Source: Candidatus Polarisedimenticolia bacterium
Lineage (GTDB): Bacteria; Acidobacteriota; Polarisedimenticolia; Gp22-AA2
Assembly (NCBI GenBank): GCA_036001465.1
Contig: DASYUH010000015.1
Location: 1-64,000, forward strand
DNA length: 64,000 bases
Direction of reading: 5' to 3'
The notes under the pieces are model-generated. The model saw only the letters and a list, made by a program, of their open reading frames with translations, searched no databases and was not told where the DNA came from. Shown here piece after piece: positions 18,744 through 29,400 of the stretch (the first letter of the stretch is position 1; each line of letters begins with the position of its first letter). The translations under genes and the position numbers were made by a program.

Positions 18744-20669
18744 ATGCCATCCGCGGGTCCCTCGCTCCTGGCGATCCCGACGCCGCTGGCGATCATCCTG
18801 GTCGCCGCGGCCCTTTTCCGGGCGGTGTATTTCATCGTCTACTCCCGGAACGGCATCCTGTTCGACGGGTTGATCCTCGATTCGGCGGTGTACGACGCCT
18901 GGGCGGAGCGCATTGCCGGCGGACAGTGGCTGGGCCCCCAGGCCTTCTATTTTCCGCCGCTCTACCCTTACGTCCTGGGACTCCTGTTCAAGGTCGCCGG
19001 GCATTCCCTCCCCCTCGTCTACCTGCTGCAGGGGCTCCTGGGCGTGGTCAACATCTTCTTGATCCATCGCATCGGGGCCGTCCTGTTCGGGCCGCGCGCC
19101 GGCGTCCTGGCCGCCGCGGGGGCGGCCCTGTACGGCCCGTTCGCCTTCCACGAAATGAAGGTCCTGGGCACGACCCTCGGCCTGACCCTGAGTCTCCTGT
19201 CGCTCGCCCTGCTGGTCGGCGCCGAGTCGGCCTGGGCCCGGTCGGCCGGCGCGGGCCGGGGGGGCGGCGTCCCGATGCGCTGGCTCGCGGCGGGGCTCGC
19301 GATCGGCGTCGCCTCCGCGTGCCTGCCCGGCACGGTGCTCCTGGCGCCGCTCTATGCCGCCAGTCTCGCGTGGCGCCGCGCGGTCCGGGCCGCCCTGACG
19401 CTTCTGATCGGGACGATCCTGGGGCTCCTGCCGGTGACCGCCCACAATCTCTACGTCGCCGGGGATTTTCTGCCGCTCTCCGGCCAGGGCGGGACGACGT
19501 TCTACCAGGGGAACAACCCGCTGGCCGTCGGACGATACAGTGTCGCGCCCGGATTCAGCGGCGCGCCCGAGAGCCAGGCCGCCGAGGAGCAATCGATCGC
19601 CCAGCGCGAGACCGGCCGGGGGATGCGGCGCTCGGAGACGAGCGCGTATTTCCTCCGGAAGGGGCTGGCCTGGATCGTCTTGTCTCCCGGTGCCTGGCTC
19701 CTTCTCGAGGCCCGCAAGCTGGCGGCGCTTCTGGGCGACTATGAGGCGTCGACCGAGTACAGCATCTATTACGAGCGCGACCAGGTCCCCTGGCTGCGGC
19801 TCCTGGCCCTGCCGTTCGCGGCCATCGCCGGAGCCGGCATCGCCGGCCTGCTGCGGGCCGGCATGCCGCGCCCCCCGGCGACGGCGCTCTTCCTGTACAC
19901 CGTGCAGGCCGCGGCGACGCCGCTCATCTTCTACGTGTCCTCGCGCTACCGCCAGCCCCTCGTCCCGGCCCTCCTGATCTACGGGGCGCATCTGGCCGAC
20001 GGGGCATGGTCGGCGGCGCGCCGCGAGGGGGCGCCGCCACGCGCCGACCTGCGCGCCCTGGCGCTCGCCGGCGTCCTGGCGATCGTCTCCTTCTTCCCTC
20101 TCGGCGCCCAGATGGACTCGGCCGAAGGGAACGTGCACTACAACATCGGGAACCTCCTGGCCGAGCGCGGGCGTCATGCCGAGGCGATCCTCTCGTTCGA
20201 TCGGGCCGTGGCCCGCTGGCCCGGCAACGCCCCCGCGTGGGTCAACCGCGGCAACAGCCTGGACAAGCTCGGGCTGGAGGACGAGGCCCTGGCGTCCTAC
20301 GGCCGGGCGGAGGAGGAGCGCCCCGGCTTCTGGCCGGCCATCAAGGGGCAGGGGATCATCCTCCACAGGAGGAAGGACCACGCAGGGGAGGAGGCGGTCT
20401 ACCGCCGCGGCCTCGCCGAGGGCCGGGAGGAGGCGCGCTATTACCTCGGCGTCGCCCTGAAGAATCAGGACCGCCTGGACGAGGCGGTGCGCGAGTTCGA
20501 GGAGGCGACGCGCCTCAACCCGTCGTACGCCCGGGCGCACACCCGCCTCGGGGAGATCCTCGCGGCCCGGGGCGACACCGCCCGGGCGCGCGAGCACTTC
20601 CGCCTCTCCGTCGCCGCCGACCCGGCCGACCGGGCGGCGCAGGCCGGGCTGTCCCGCCTGGGCGGCTGA
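18744..20669 (+). CDS. Polytopic membrane protein with ArnT/PMT-like glycosyltransferase fold and C-terminal TPRs
   Basis: A 641-residue protein. The first ~460 residues contain about ten membrane helices in the layout of GT39/ArnT-type polyprenyl-phosphate-sugar transferases. After helix 1 comes an acidic loop (FDGLILDSAVYDAWAERIAGG) with the candidate catalytic Asp, then FPPLYPYVLGLLF. Residues ~480-640 are about four TPR units (NIGNLLAERGRHAEAILSFD, WVNRGNSLDKLGLEDEALAS, YYLGVALKNQDRLDEAVREF). Such fusions are thought to glycosylate envelope proteins or polymers with the TPR presenting partners; donor and acceptor are unknown. The ATG at 18744 has no strong ribosome site. The frame is open further upstream only by overlapping the divergent HMA gene. 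Confidence 0.8.
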   Translation: MPSAGPSLLAIPTPLAIILVAAALFRAVYFIVYSRNGILFDGLILDSAVYDAWAERIAGGQWLGPQAFYFPPLYPYVLGLLFKVAGHSLPLVYLLQGLLGVVNIFLIHRIGAVLFGPRAGVLAAAGAALYGPFAFHEMKVLGTTLGLTLSLLSLALLVGAESAWARSAGAGRGGGVPMRWLAAGLAIGVASACLPGTVLLAPLYAASLAWRRAVRAALTLLIGTILGLLPVTAHNLYVAGDFLPLSGQGGTTFYQGNNPLAVGRYSVAPGFSGAPESQAAEEQSIAQRETGRGMRRSETSAYFLRKGLAWIVLSPGAWLLLEARKLAALLGDYEASTEYSIYYERDQVPWLRLLALPFAAIAGAGIAGLLRAGMPRPPATALFLYTVQAAATPLIFYVSSRYRQPLVPALLIYGAHLADGAWSAARREGAPPRADLRALALAGVLAIVSFFPLGAQMDSAEGNVHYNIGNLLAERGRHAEAILSFDRAVARWPGNAPAWVNRGNSLDKLGLEDEALASYGRAEEERPGFWPAIKGQGIILHRRKDHAGEEAVYRRGLAEGREEARYYLGVALKNQDRLDEAVREFEEATRLNPSYARAHTRLGEILAARGDTARAREHFRLSVAADPADRAAQAGLSRLGG

Positions 20670-20680
20670 CCTCCGTGTGA

Positions 20681-20686
20681 TACGAT
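20681..20686 (+). promoter_or_regulatory. Candidate -10 (TACGAT) close to the PP2C start
   Basis: TACGAT ends 10 nt before the ATG at 20697, and no Shine-Dalgarno lies between. It fits the short-leader pattern seen at other operon heads in the window. Confidence 0.35.
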
Positions 20687-20696
20687 TTTTCCCGCC

Positions 20697-21962
20697 ATGG
20701 AATCCCGCAAGCCCGAAACCAGCACGGAGGCGCCGCCGGAGCGGACCGCACCAGGGGAACGCTCCGCCGTCTACCGCTCCTTCTGGCGGAAGCTCGACAC
20801 GGCGCTCAGCGCTGTCGAGGGCGGGCACGACCTGACCGCCGCTCTCGACGAGATGCTGCGCACGCTGCTGAAGGACTTCCCGCAGGAGCTCGGCTTCGTC
20901 GCCGGCCGGCTGTACGAGAAGCTGGACGACAGCCGCTACGTTCTGAGGCGCTGGTACGGCGACAACCCGCCGGACAAGCTGGGCTACGCCGTGCCGATCA
21001 CCTACGCCGCGGTGCAGGAGCTCCTGGAGCGCGGCATCATCGTCATGAAGGAGACCGATCCCGGCTTCGACCACACCATCGAGGATCCGCTCGGCGTGAC
21101 GGTGTTCGCGGCCATGACCATCGGCCGGGACAACCAGTACCTCCTGTCGTTCAGCATCGAGGGGGACTTCAACCGCGAGAAGACCCTGTACCTGCTCTCC
21201 GCCGTTCAGCACGTCATCGGGCAGAAGATCCGCCAGCAGCGGTTCTACAACGTCATGGAGGAGACGCGCCAGATCCAGCTCTCCCTTCTCCCGAAGGGCC
21301 CCCCCTCCTTCATGAACTACGACGTCCACGGAAAAACGGTGCCGGCCGAGGCGGTCGGCGGCGACCTCTACGACTTCATCCAGTACTCCGACCGCATCCT
21401 CGGCATCGCCGTGACCGACGCCTCGGGTCACGGCCTGCCCGCGGCTCTGCAGGCGCGCGACGTCATCACCGGCCTGCGCATGGGGATGGCGGAGCATCTC
21501 AAGATCGTCAGCACCATCGAGCGGCTGAACAAGGTGATCAACCGATCGACGCTCGTCACCCGGTTCGCGTCCCTGTTCTACGGGGAGCTCGAGCGCAACG
21601 GCAACTTCATCTACTGCAACGCGGGCCACCCGCCCGCGCTGTACTGGCACGACGGCCTGTTCCACGAGCTCGACCAGGGGGGGATGGTCCTCGGGCCCGA
21701 CCCGGACGCGCGCTACGAGCGCGGCTACCTGAGGCTGCGGCCGTCCGACGTCATCGTGATCTACTCCGACGGGATCACCGAGGCGCAGAGCCCCGAGGGG
21801 GAAGACTTCGGCGTGCCCCGCCTGCAGGGGCTCATCGCGGATCACAAGACCCTCACGGCCAGGACCCTGACCGATCTGATCTTCCAGAGGGTCGACGCGT
21901 TCACCCGGCGCGCGCGCCCCCGGGACGATCAGACCGTCGTGGTCGTCCGGCACCCCGCCTGA
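20697..21962 (+). CDS. GAF-PP2C (SpoIIE/RsbU-type) serine phosphatase
   Basis: A 421-residue soluble signalling protein: an N-terminal GAF-like sensor (about 30-185) followed by a SpoIIE-type PP2C phosphatase domain (about 200-420). Metal-ligand and family motifs are visible in order: AVGGDLYDF, VTDASGHGLPAAL, FIYCNAGHPPALYW, VIYSDGITEA and RDDQTVVVVR. RsbU/SpoIIE-like enzymes dephosphorylate STAS anti-anti-sigma proteins, so it probably feeds a partner-switching stress module; no STAS or anti-sigma kinase gene is in the window. All acidic metal ligands appear intact. Confidence 0.92.
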   Translation: MESRKPETSTEAPPERTAPGERSAVYRSFWRKLDTALSAVEGGHDLTAALDEMLRTLLKDFPQELGFVAGRLYEKLDDSRYVLRRWYGDNPPDKLGYAVPITYAAVQELLERGIIVMKETDPGFDHTIEDPLGVTVFAAMTIGRDNQYLLSFSIEGDFNREKTLYLLSAVQHVIGQKIRQQRFYNVMEETRQIQLSLLPKGPPSFMNYDVHGKTVPAEAVGGDLYDFIQYSDRILGIAVTDASGHGLPAALQARDVITGLRMGMAEHLKIVSTIERLNKVINRSTLVTRFASLFYGELERNGNFIYCNAGHPPALYWHDGLFHELDQGGMVLGPDPDARYERGYLRLRPSDVIVIYSDGITEAQSPEGEDFGVPRLQGLIADHKTLTARTLTDLIFQRVDAFTRRARPRDDQTVVVVRHPA

Positions 21963-22003
21963 GCGGGGCGCCCGCCCAAAAAAGCGTGCGATAGTGGGCG
22001 CGT

Positions 22004-23434
22004 ATGAATGAATTGCCCCGAATCGCTCCCGCGGAATCGCCCGCGTCTGCCTATGCCCGGTATTCATACTGGCTCGAGACCTGCGGGGACGACCTGACGC
22101 CGAGGCCCCCGCTCGACCGTTCGATCGACGTCGACGTGGCGATCCTCGGGGCCGGGTACACCGGCCTGTGGACCGCCTACTACCTGCTCAAGCAGGATCC
22201 CTCGCTGCGCGTCGCGATCGTCGAGCGGAAGATCGCCGGGTTCGGCGCGTCGGGCCGCAACGGCGGCTGGTGCTCGAGCAAGCTGAACATCAGCCTGGAC
22301 CGGATCGCCGAGATGTACGGCCACGACCGGGCGCGGGCGCTGCAGAGCGCGCTGTACGACACCGTGGACGAGATCGGCCGCGTCTGCCAGTCCGAGCGGA
22401 TCGAGGCGGAGTTCTCGCGCGTCGGCGCTCTCTTCGTGGCGCGCTTCCCGTACCAGGCCGCCCTGATGCGCGACTACGCGCAGATGTTCGAGCGCTTCGG
22501 CTTCGGCGACCGCCAGGGCCTGCTGAGCGCCGCCGAGACCGACGCCCGGGTCCGCGTCAAGGGGACGCTCGGCGCCTGGCGCTGCCCGCATTACGCCCAC
22601 CTGCAGCCCGCCCGCCTGGCACGGGGGCTGGCGCGCGCGGTCGAGCGGCTGGGCGGCAGGATTTACGAGGAGACGGAGGTGACCGCGATCCGGCCCGGTG
22701 GACCCGGGACGCGCCCCGGCCTCCGGACCGGGCGGGGTGACGCGCGCGCCCGGGCGATCGTCCTGGCGGGCGAGGCCTACCTGACACGCCTCCGCCCCCT
22801 GCGCCGGAGCGTCCTCCCCGCCTATTCCCTCATCGTCCTGACCGAGCCCCTGAGCGACGCGCAGTGGGAGGAGATCGGCTGGCGGGGGCGCGAGTGCCTG
22901 GCGTCCTTCCGGCTCTCCATCGATTACCTGGCGCGGACGGGGGACGGGCGCATCCTGTTCGGCGGACGGGGTGCCCCCTACCGCTTCGGCTCGGCGATCG
23001 AGGACGCCTTCGACCGCGACCCGGGGACGCACGAGATGCTGCGCCGGTTCGCGCGGGACTGGTTCCCCTGTCTCGGAGAGACGCGCTTCACGCACGCCTG
23101 GGGCGGGCCGCTCGGGATGCCGCGCGACTGGATGCCGAACGTTCTCTACGATCGGGAGACCGGCATCGCCTCGGCGCGGGGCTACACCGGGCACGGGGTG
23201 TCGGCTTCGAATCTGGCCGGCCGGACGCTGTCCGACCTGCTGGCAAACCGTCGCAGTGCCCTGACCGACCTGCCGATCGCCGGGCACCGATCGCCCCTTT
23301 GGGAGCCCGAGCCGCTGCGCTGGCTCGGCGTCCGCTACGTGCAGCGCGCCATGGCCCGCCTGGATGAGGATGGGGAGCGCACGGGCCGGACGCCGGCCGG
23401 AGCGACGCTGGCCGAACGCCTCAGCCGTCACTGA
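22004..23434 (+). CDS. FAD-dependent amine/amino-acid oxidoreductase (DAO family, PuuB-like)
   Basis: A 476-residue flavoprotein. The ADP-binding motif AILGAGYTGLWTAYYL lies at about 48-63, the FAD-contact segment GFGASGRNGGWCSS at about 80-93, and a C-terminal GYTGHGVSASNLAGR motif is characteristic of the DAO family. The closest recognised pattern is gamma-glutamylputrescine oxidoreductase/sarcosine-oxidase-like enzymes, which oxidise a secondary or primary amine and pass electrons to O2 or a carrier. The substrate is not evident. GATAGT (21990-21995) ends 8 nt before the ATG, with no Shine-Dalgarno, in keeping with a short-leader transcript. Confidence 0.87.
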   Translation: MNELPRIAPAESPASAYARYSYWLETCGDDLTPRPPLDRSIDVDVAILGAGYTGLWTAYYLLKQDPSLRVAIVERKIAGFGASGRNGGWCSSKLNISLDRIAEMYGHDRARALQSALYDTVDEIGRVCQSERIEAEFSRVGALFVARFPYQAALMRDYAQMFERFGFGDRQGLLSAAETDARVRVKGTLGAWRCPHYAHLQPARLARGLARAVERLGGRIYEETEVTAIRPGGPGTRPGLRTGRGDARARAIVLAGEAYLTRLRPLRRSVLPAYSLIVLTEPLSDAQWEEIGWRGRECLASFRLSIDYLARTGDGRILFGGRGAPYRFGSAIEDAFDRDPGTHEMLRRFARDWFPCLGETRFTHAWGGPLGMPRDWMPNVLYDRETGIASARGYTGHGVSASNLAGRTLSDLLANRRSALTDLPIAGHRSPLWEPEPLRWLGVRYVQRAMARLDEDGERTGRTPAGATLAERLSRH

Positions 23435-23490
23435 GTCGGCCCGCCGGCTGCCAGGAGCGTGCCGGAACATGCGGCCGCACTCCCGGGTCC

Positions 23491-26400
23491 TCAGAACGCC
23501 TGCCCGATCGAGAAGAACAGTTCCCCCCGCGACTCGTCAGGCTCGCGATCGAGGATGGCGCCGTATTCCACGCGGAACGGGCCGATCGGCGTCGCCAGGC
23601 GAAGCCCGAACCCGGCGACGTGGCGCACGTCCCGGACGTCGTACTCCGTCAGCGTTCGATAGACGTTGCCGGCATCGTAGAAGACGACGCCTCCCAGCAT
23701 CCGGAAGATCGGAAAGCGCAGCTCCTGGTTGAAGACGAACAGCCCCTCGCCGCCGACCGGGTCGCCGTTGACGTCCGGGCCGAGGTGGTCGCGCTTGAAG
23801 CCGCGCACGGTCGTGTCGCCGCCGGCGAAGAAGCGCTCGGTGGGAGGCACGCCCGACAGCGCGTCTCCGGTTGCGGCCGGGTCGTCCTTCGAGCGCCCGA
23901 ACGGGATGGCGGCTCCGGCGCGCAGCGCCTGGGCCCAGACGGTCCGGGGAAACACCTGCTTGAAGCGGTAAATCTGGGCGTACATCTTCACGAAGTCCGC
24001 CTCCGAGCCTATCCCGCGACCGAAGAACTGCACCTCGCCGCTCAGGTAGTGCCCGCGCAGGGGATCGAACGGCGCGTCGCGCGTGTCATGCAAGGCGGAG
24101 GTGGCGAGGCTCGCCAGGCGCAGCGTCGACCCCTCGAAGGCCGCCGTCGTATCGGAGAGGTCCACGTCCTTGAGCGAGAAGCGGTACAGGGTGCGTGTGG
24201 CGCGCGTGATGCGGCGGCTCATCTGGATCGATGACCCGATGGTCCGCACGTCGAACGCCGGACGCTTCTCGTTCTCCGCGAAGGCCGAGGCCAGCAGGTC
24301 GTGACGACCCCCGAAGAGCCCCTTCTCGCGGTACGACAGGGCGCCGCGCTGCTGCACGTCGCTGGCGCGGGCCTGCAGGCCCAGATAGCGGCCGCTTCCA
24401 AAGATGTTGCGGTTCGATATCTCGTACTGGCCGCGCAGCTTCTCTTCGCTGTCGTACCCCAGCCCGAACACCTGCGTCAGAGGGGCCAATTCGCGCACCG
24501 ACACGAGCACGTCACGCTTCACGATCCCCTGAGGTGCCGCGCTCTCCGGCGGGCCGGCGGGGAGGGGCTCCGGCTCGACCGCCACCGATCGGAACACCCC
24601 GCGTCCGTACAGTCGTGTCTGGCTGGCCTGCAGCTCGCCGCGGCTCAACGACCTGCCCGGCTCGACGGTCAGTGCCTTCCGGATCACCTCGTCGTGCGTC
24701 AGGACGTTGCCGGCCACTCGCACGTCGCCGACCATCTGATGCCGGCCCTCCTCGATCACGAACAGCGGCTGCTCGACGACAGGGTAGTCCGCGGGAGCCG
24801 GGGCCTCCGCGGCGCCGGCCTGCATGGGGCTCCGGGAGATGCGGGCGTCCGGATACCCGTGCACGTCGTACAGTCGGCGCAGGCCGACGATGGCCGCGTC
24901 GATCGCCTCCGCGGTGTACGGCTCCCCCGGCTTGAACGCGACCGCCTTGTCGAGCAGCGCGGGGTAGAAGGCCCTGGCGCCCTCGAAGCGCGCGGGGCCG
25001 AACACCACCCGGGGACCCTCCTCGATGCGGAACGTCACCTCCGCCGTGCGCCCCGTCTCGTCGAGGACCACCCCGGGCGGAGGGACCCTGGCGAAGGGGA
25101 AGCCGCGCGACAGGTAGAGCGACAGGACCGCGGCGGCGTCCCGCGCCAGGATCGCGTCGCGCACCAGGCCCCGCGTCAGCGGGCCGTCGGGGACCGTCCG
25201 GAGGACCTTGCGGATGTCCTTCTCCGCCATCCGCGACGCGCCCTCGACGCGCACCTCCCTGGCCCGGGTGCGAGGGCCGCGGGTCACGGTGAAGCGGACG
25301 CGAGCGAGGTCCGGATCGTGCCGCTCGATCTTCGAGGCGACCGAGGCCTTCTGGTACCCCCGGTCCTTGAGGAGCGTCTCGACGCGGGTCCGCGCCTGCT
25401 CGACGATGTCCTCCATGAACAGGCCCTTCTGCCACAACGGCTCGATCTCCAGGCGCAGCGCGGCCCGCCCCCGGGTCCCGTCGAAGACGATCGCGACGCG
25501 CGGTCCGGACCGCACGTGAAAGGTCATCTCGGCGCTGCCGTCCGCCGCCCGCGTCTCGTGGTAATCGACGTCGGCCATCAGGTAGCCGCGATCGCGGTAG
25601 CTCTTCAGGAGGCGATCGACGCCCTGGTTGATGGCCGAGCGATCGCGCGGCCTCCCCTTCCGGACGCGCAGGATGCGGCGCACCCTCGCCTCCCTCATCC
25701 TCAGGACGCCGTCGATCTTGATAGTCCCCAGGATCGGCGGAGGAGGGGGGGGCTCGACGATCCCCGGCAGCACTGGCGGCTTCCCCCTGAGGATGTATTT
25801 GAAGTCACCGCCGATGGAGCCGTCGCGGTCGCGCAGGCTGGCGAAGTGAAAGTCGCGGCTCAGGGCGTAGTCGAGCTGGTAGATCGCCCCCTGGGTCGAG
25901 CTCAGGTCGCTCGAGTAGGCCACGAAGAGATCGGGCGTGACCTGCTTGCCCAGGGTGATGCGCGTCGTCGGATCGCCCTGGGCGTTCGCCTGCAGTGGAT
26001 CGATGCTGAACAGGTCGATTCCCGCCCGTCCCGTCATCCGGTCGGTCAGCTCGCCGGTCAGGCGCCCGGTCAGGTAGGAGGAAATCGTCTCCTCGGCGAG
26101 GCCCCCCCCTTCCTGGCCGAAGGCCCCGAGGGTGCGCCCGGTGAGCAGGAGGGCCACGATGTCTTGCTCGGGCAAGGGCGGGTTGCTCGACAGCTCGTAG
26201 CGGAAATCGCCCATCGTCCCCTCGGCGTGGAGGGTGATCTGGTATTCGGAAACGTGGGTCTCCGCCTGCAGGTCGTACACCGGGTCGATCACCTCGGGAT
26301 CGGTGAAGTCCATGCTGCCGGCGAGGACGCGGTAGGACACGTTGCGGAAGCGGATGGTCCCTCCCTCGACGGCGGTGATCCGGCCGGACAGCGTGGGGTG

Positions 26401-29400
26401 GTCCGAGGTGCCGCGGACGCGCAGCTCCCCCTGCCCCTCGATCGTGCCGAAGTCGTTGCGCAGCCAGGCGTCCTGCTGGGCGCGGATCAGGAGGTCGAGA
26501 TGGATGCCGGCGAGCGGACCTCCGGGCTCGGCCCGCAGAGAGTCCCCCGCGCGCGCCGGACCCATCCCCTTGTCCAGGCGAAAATCCTTCCCGTACACGC
26601 TGCGGATGAGATCGATCGTCCCCGAGAGCCGGGTCTCTCCGCGCTCCCGGCTCAGGGTCACGTCCACATCCGACGTCGAGCGCAGGCCGTCGGGCAGATC
26701 GGCATGCACGTTCGCCCCCTGGAAGCGGACCGCGGCCCGGCGGATGGCGAACGGCGACTCCGATCGCTCCAGGTCCCCCAGGAGCACCTCGCCCGTCCCC
26801 TGCACCAGGCCGCCTCCCGCCAGGAATTCGAGGGTCTCGATCTTCAGGCGGTTCTCCTCGAAGACGGCCGCGGCATGCAACCGGCTGATCGGGAATGGCA
26901 GGTCCGGGTGGCGGATCGCCTCCGCCTCCGCCTGGAGGCTCCCCTCGAACACCGGGGACGCCAGCGGGCCCCCCACCTGCATGGAGAACTGCGCCGTGCC
27001 GCTCGCCTGGAGTCCCTTGACGAAGAGGCGCAGGAGCTTCAGGTCGACTCCGCCGGAGGCGGCGAAATCGATCAGGCCGGCGGCTCCGGGATCCAGCATG
27101 CCGCGCAGCTCGACCTCGCTCCCCTCGCCGCCGAAGGCGACCGGAGCGAGGGCCAGTTTCCCCTCGTGCAGGGCCACCTCCATGGGCGCCCGCGCCACGA
27201 GACGCATCCCCGCCATGGAGACCTCGACCCGATCGAGGACCGCCCGCGCCTCGAGTCGCTCCGGGGAGGCCAGAGGGCCGCGTGCCTGGACCTCGCCCGA
27301 CAGCAGGAGGCGCGCGTCCTCGGGCGAGCCGTGGACGATCTCCTGGCCATTGAGCTCCGTCCCGGACAGGACGGCGCGGAGGTCGGACGGCTCCTCGGCG
27401 CCGAACCCGATCCGGCCGGTGATCGACAGGCCGCGGGCGGGCGCGTGCAGCTCGAGCCGGGCGGCGCGGCCTTCGAGATCGAGCCGTCCCCGCACCTCCC
27501 CGATGCGCGCGCCGCGCGCCTGCACGTCGACGGCCTGAATGGTGATCGATCCCCCCGGCGCCGCCAGGGCCCCTTCGATCCGCCCCTCCAGGGACGCCGT
27601 GCCCTGGAGCCCCAGGGCGCGCGCCTTCGAATCGAGGGAGAGATCCAGATCATGGCCGTTGAGCGCCAGCCCCGCCGGCGCCTCCCCCTCCGCCGGCAGC
27701 CAGTCGCCGGCGACATAGGGGATCCGTCCCTCCACCGCGAGACGGCCCGGTCCCCGGGAGAGTGTCACGGCAGAGAACTCGAGCAGGTCGGGCGTGAAGA
27801 TCAGATCGCCCTGCAGGCGATCGAACTCCAGCCCGGCCAGGGCGAACGGCGCCGACTCGACGGTGGCCCGTCCGGCCAGGGCGTCCGGCCGGCCGGTGAT
27901 GACGACCGGGCCGGTCAGTCGCCCGCGCGCCGGAGCCGGGATCCCGAGAGCCGCCAGCGCCGGCTCCAGCGGAAAATTCGTGGCGGCGGCTTCGACTGTG
28001 ACCGATCCCTCGCCGCCAAAATCGATGCGCCCGTGCAGCGTCACGTACGACGCGTCGTCGAGCCGCAGGTCCCCCTCCTCGAAGGCCAGGGCGCCGTCGT
28101 GGTAGGCAATGCGCGCCCGCAGCGATCCGATCGCGACGCCCCGGTAGGTCAGGTCGAAGCCGCGCAGCGTTCCGTCGAACTCCACGCCCGCCTTGCCGTA
28201 GCCGAGATCGCCGTCCCATTCCCAGCGGCCGCCGAGCAACCGCGTGATGCGCACGAGCGCGCCGTCGTCTTCCGGCACGGCACCTGACCGGGCCGCGACG
28301 GGGGTCGCGGCCGTGCGGACAACCCGGCCGTGATTCGAGGACCGCGAACGCGGGGGGCGCGGCGGCCAGGAGGCAAGGAGTGTGTCCGAGTATTGGCCCG
28401 GCCGAATACTCGGACCCACTCCTAGCTGTACAAGTGGCAGGATGACGGCCTCGATGCGAGGGGCGCGGCGGGTCGCGGGACGCGCGGCGGGACGTCCCCC
28501 GGGGTCCTTGCCGCCCGGTGGTCGCGCGTCCGGGCGCGGCGGTTTCCTGCCGGGGGGCGCAAAGAGCGGGAGGATTTCCGTCAGGTTTCCGGTGCCCCCC
28601 GTGAGCTTCAGGCGGATGCCTTCGCCCGGCGCCACCGTGCCCGAGAACCCGGCGCGGGTCGAACCGGCGCGCAACGACCCGTTCGTGAGCCGCAGGGAGC
28701 CCCCCTCGGTGACGAGCCCGGCGGTGACCTCCAGCGGCAGGTCGTTTCCGCGTCCCGAGCGGTACTGGCCGACGGCGTCGAGGACACCGGAGCCTCGCAG
28801 GCTGGCGATCCCGCCGCTGCCGATATGGTGCCGGCCGCTGTAGTGGATCGTGCCGGTGAGAGGCGGCCCCGTCCAGGCGGCATGCTCCAGGACCTGCGCC
28901 ACGTCGACGCCGTCGACACGCAGCTCGGTCTCCGCCTCGAAGCCGCCTCCGGTGAGGGTGATGTCGGCCGATCCGGTTGCTTCGCCGCCGAGAAGGTGGG
29001 CCCGCAGGCCCCGCAGGTGCACCGTCTCGTCGATCAGCACGTCGCTGCGCAGGGTGCCCACGGAAATTCCCCAGAGGCCGAGGTTGCCGATCTCGAGGCC
29101 GCCGCGCGCCTCGGTTTTCCCGCGGCCCAGGCTGCCCTGGAGCGAGACCCGGAGCTGGCCGGCGGGTGCCGAGCCTTCGGGGAGGAAGCGCGCCAGCCGA
29201 TCGAGCTGGACGGCTCCATCGAGGGCGCCTTCGAGAGCGGGCGGGCCGTCGAGGCCCAGCGTGGCGCGGCCCGAGAGATCCAGGCCGTCGGCGTGGATCG
29301 CCAGAGGATCGAAACGGACCTCGGCGGGCGAGGCCGTGAAGGCGGTGTCCCCGCTGAGACCCTGCCAGGCGCCGCCCGGTCCCTGGTAGTCCCCCTTGTC

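Noticed and set aside
18702-22067. Very long minus-strand frame upstream of the HMA gene
   Set aside because: Only its end (18111-18701) encodes a real protein; the rest is antisense to the glycosyltransferase-like and phosphatase genes.
24301-28287. 1328-codon open frame on the strand opposite the TamB-Omp85 gene
   Set aside because: It mirrors the codon bias of the real gene (high third-position G+C leaves antisense frames open), has His/Arg/Asp-rich composition, no domain and no ribosome site.
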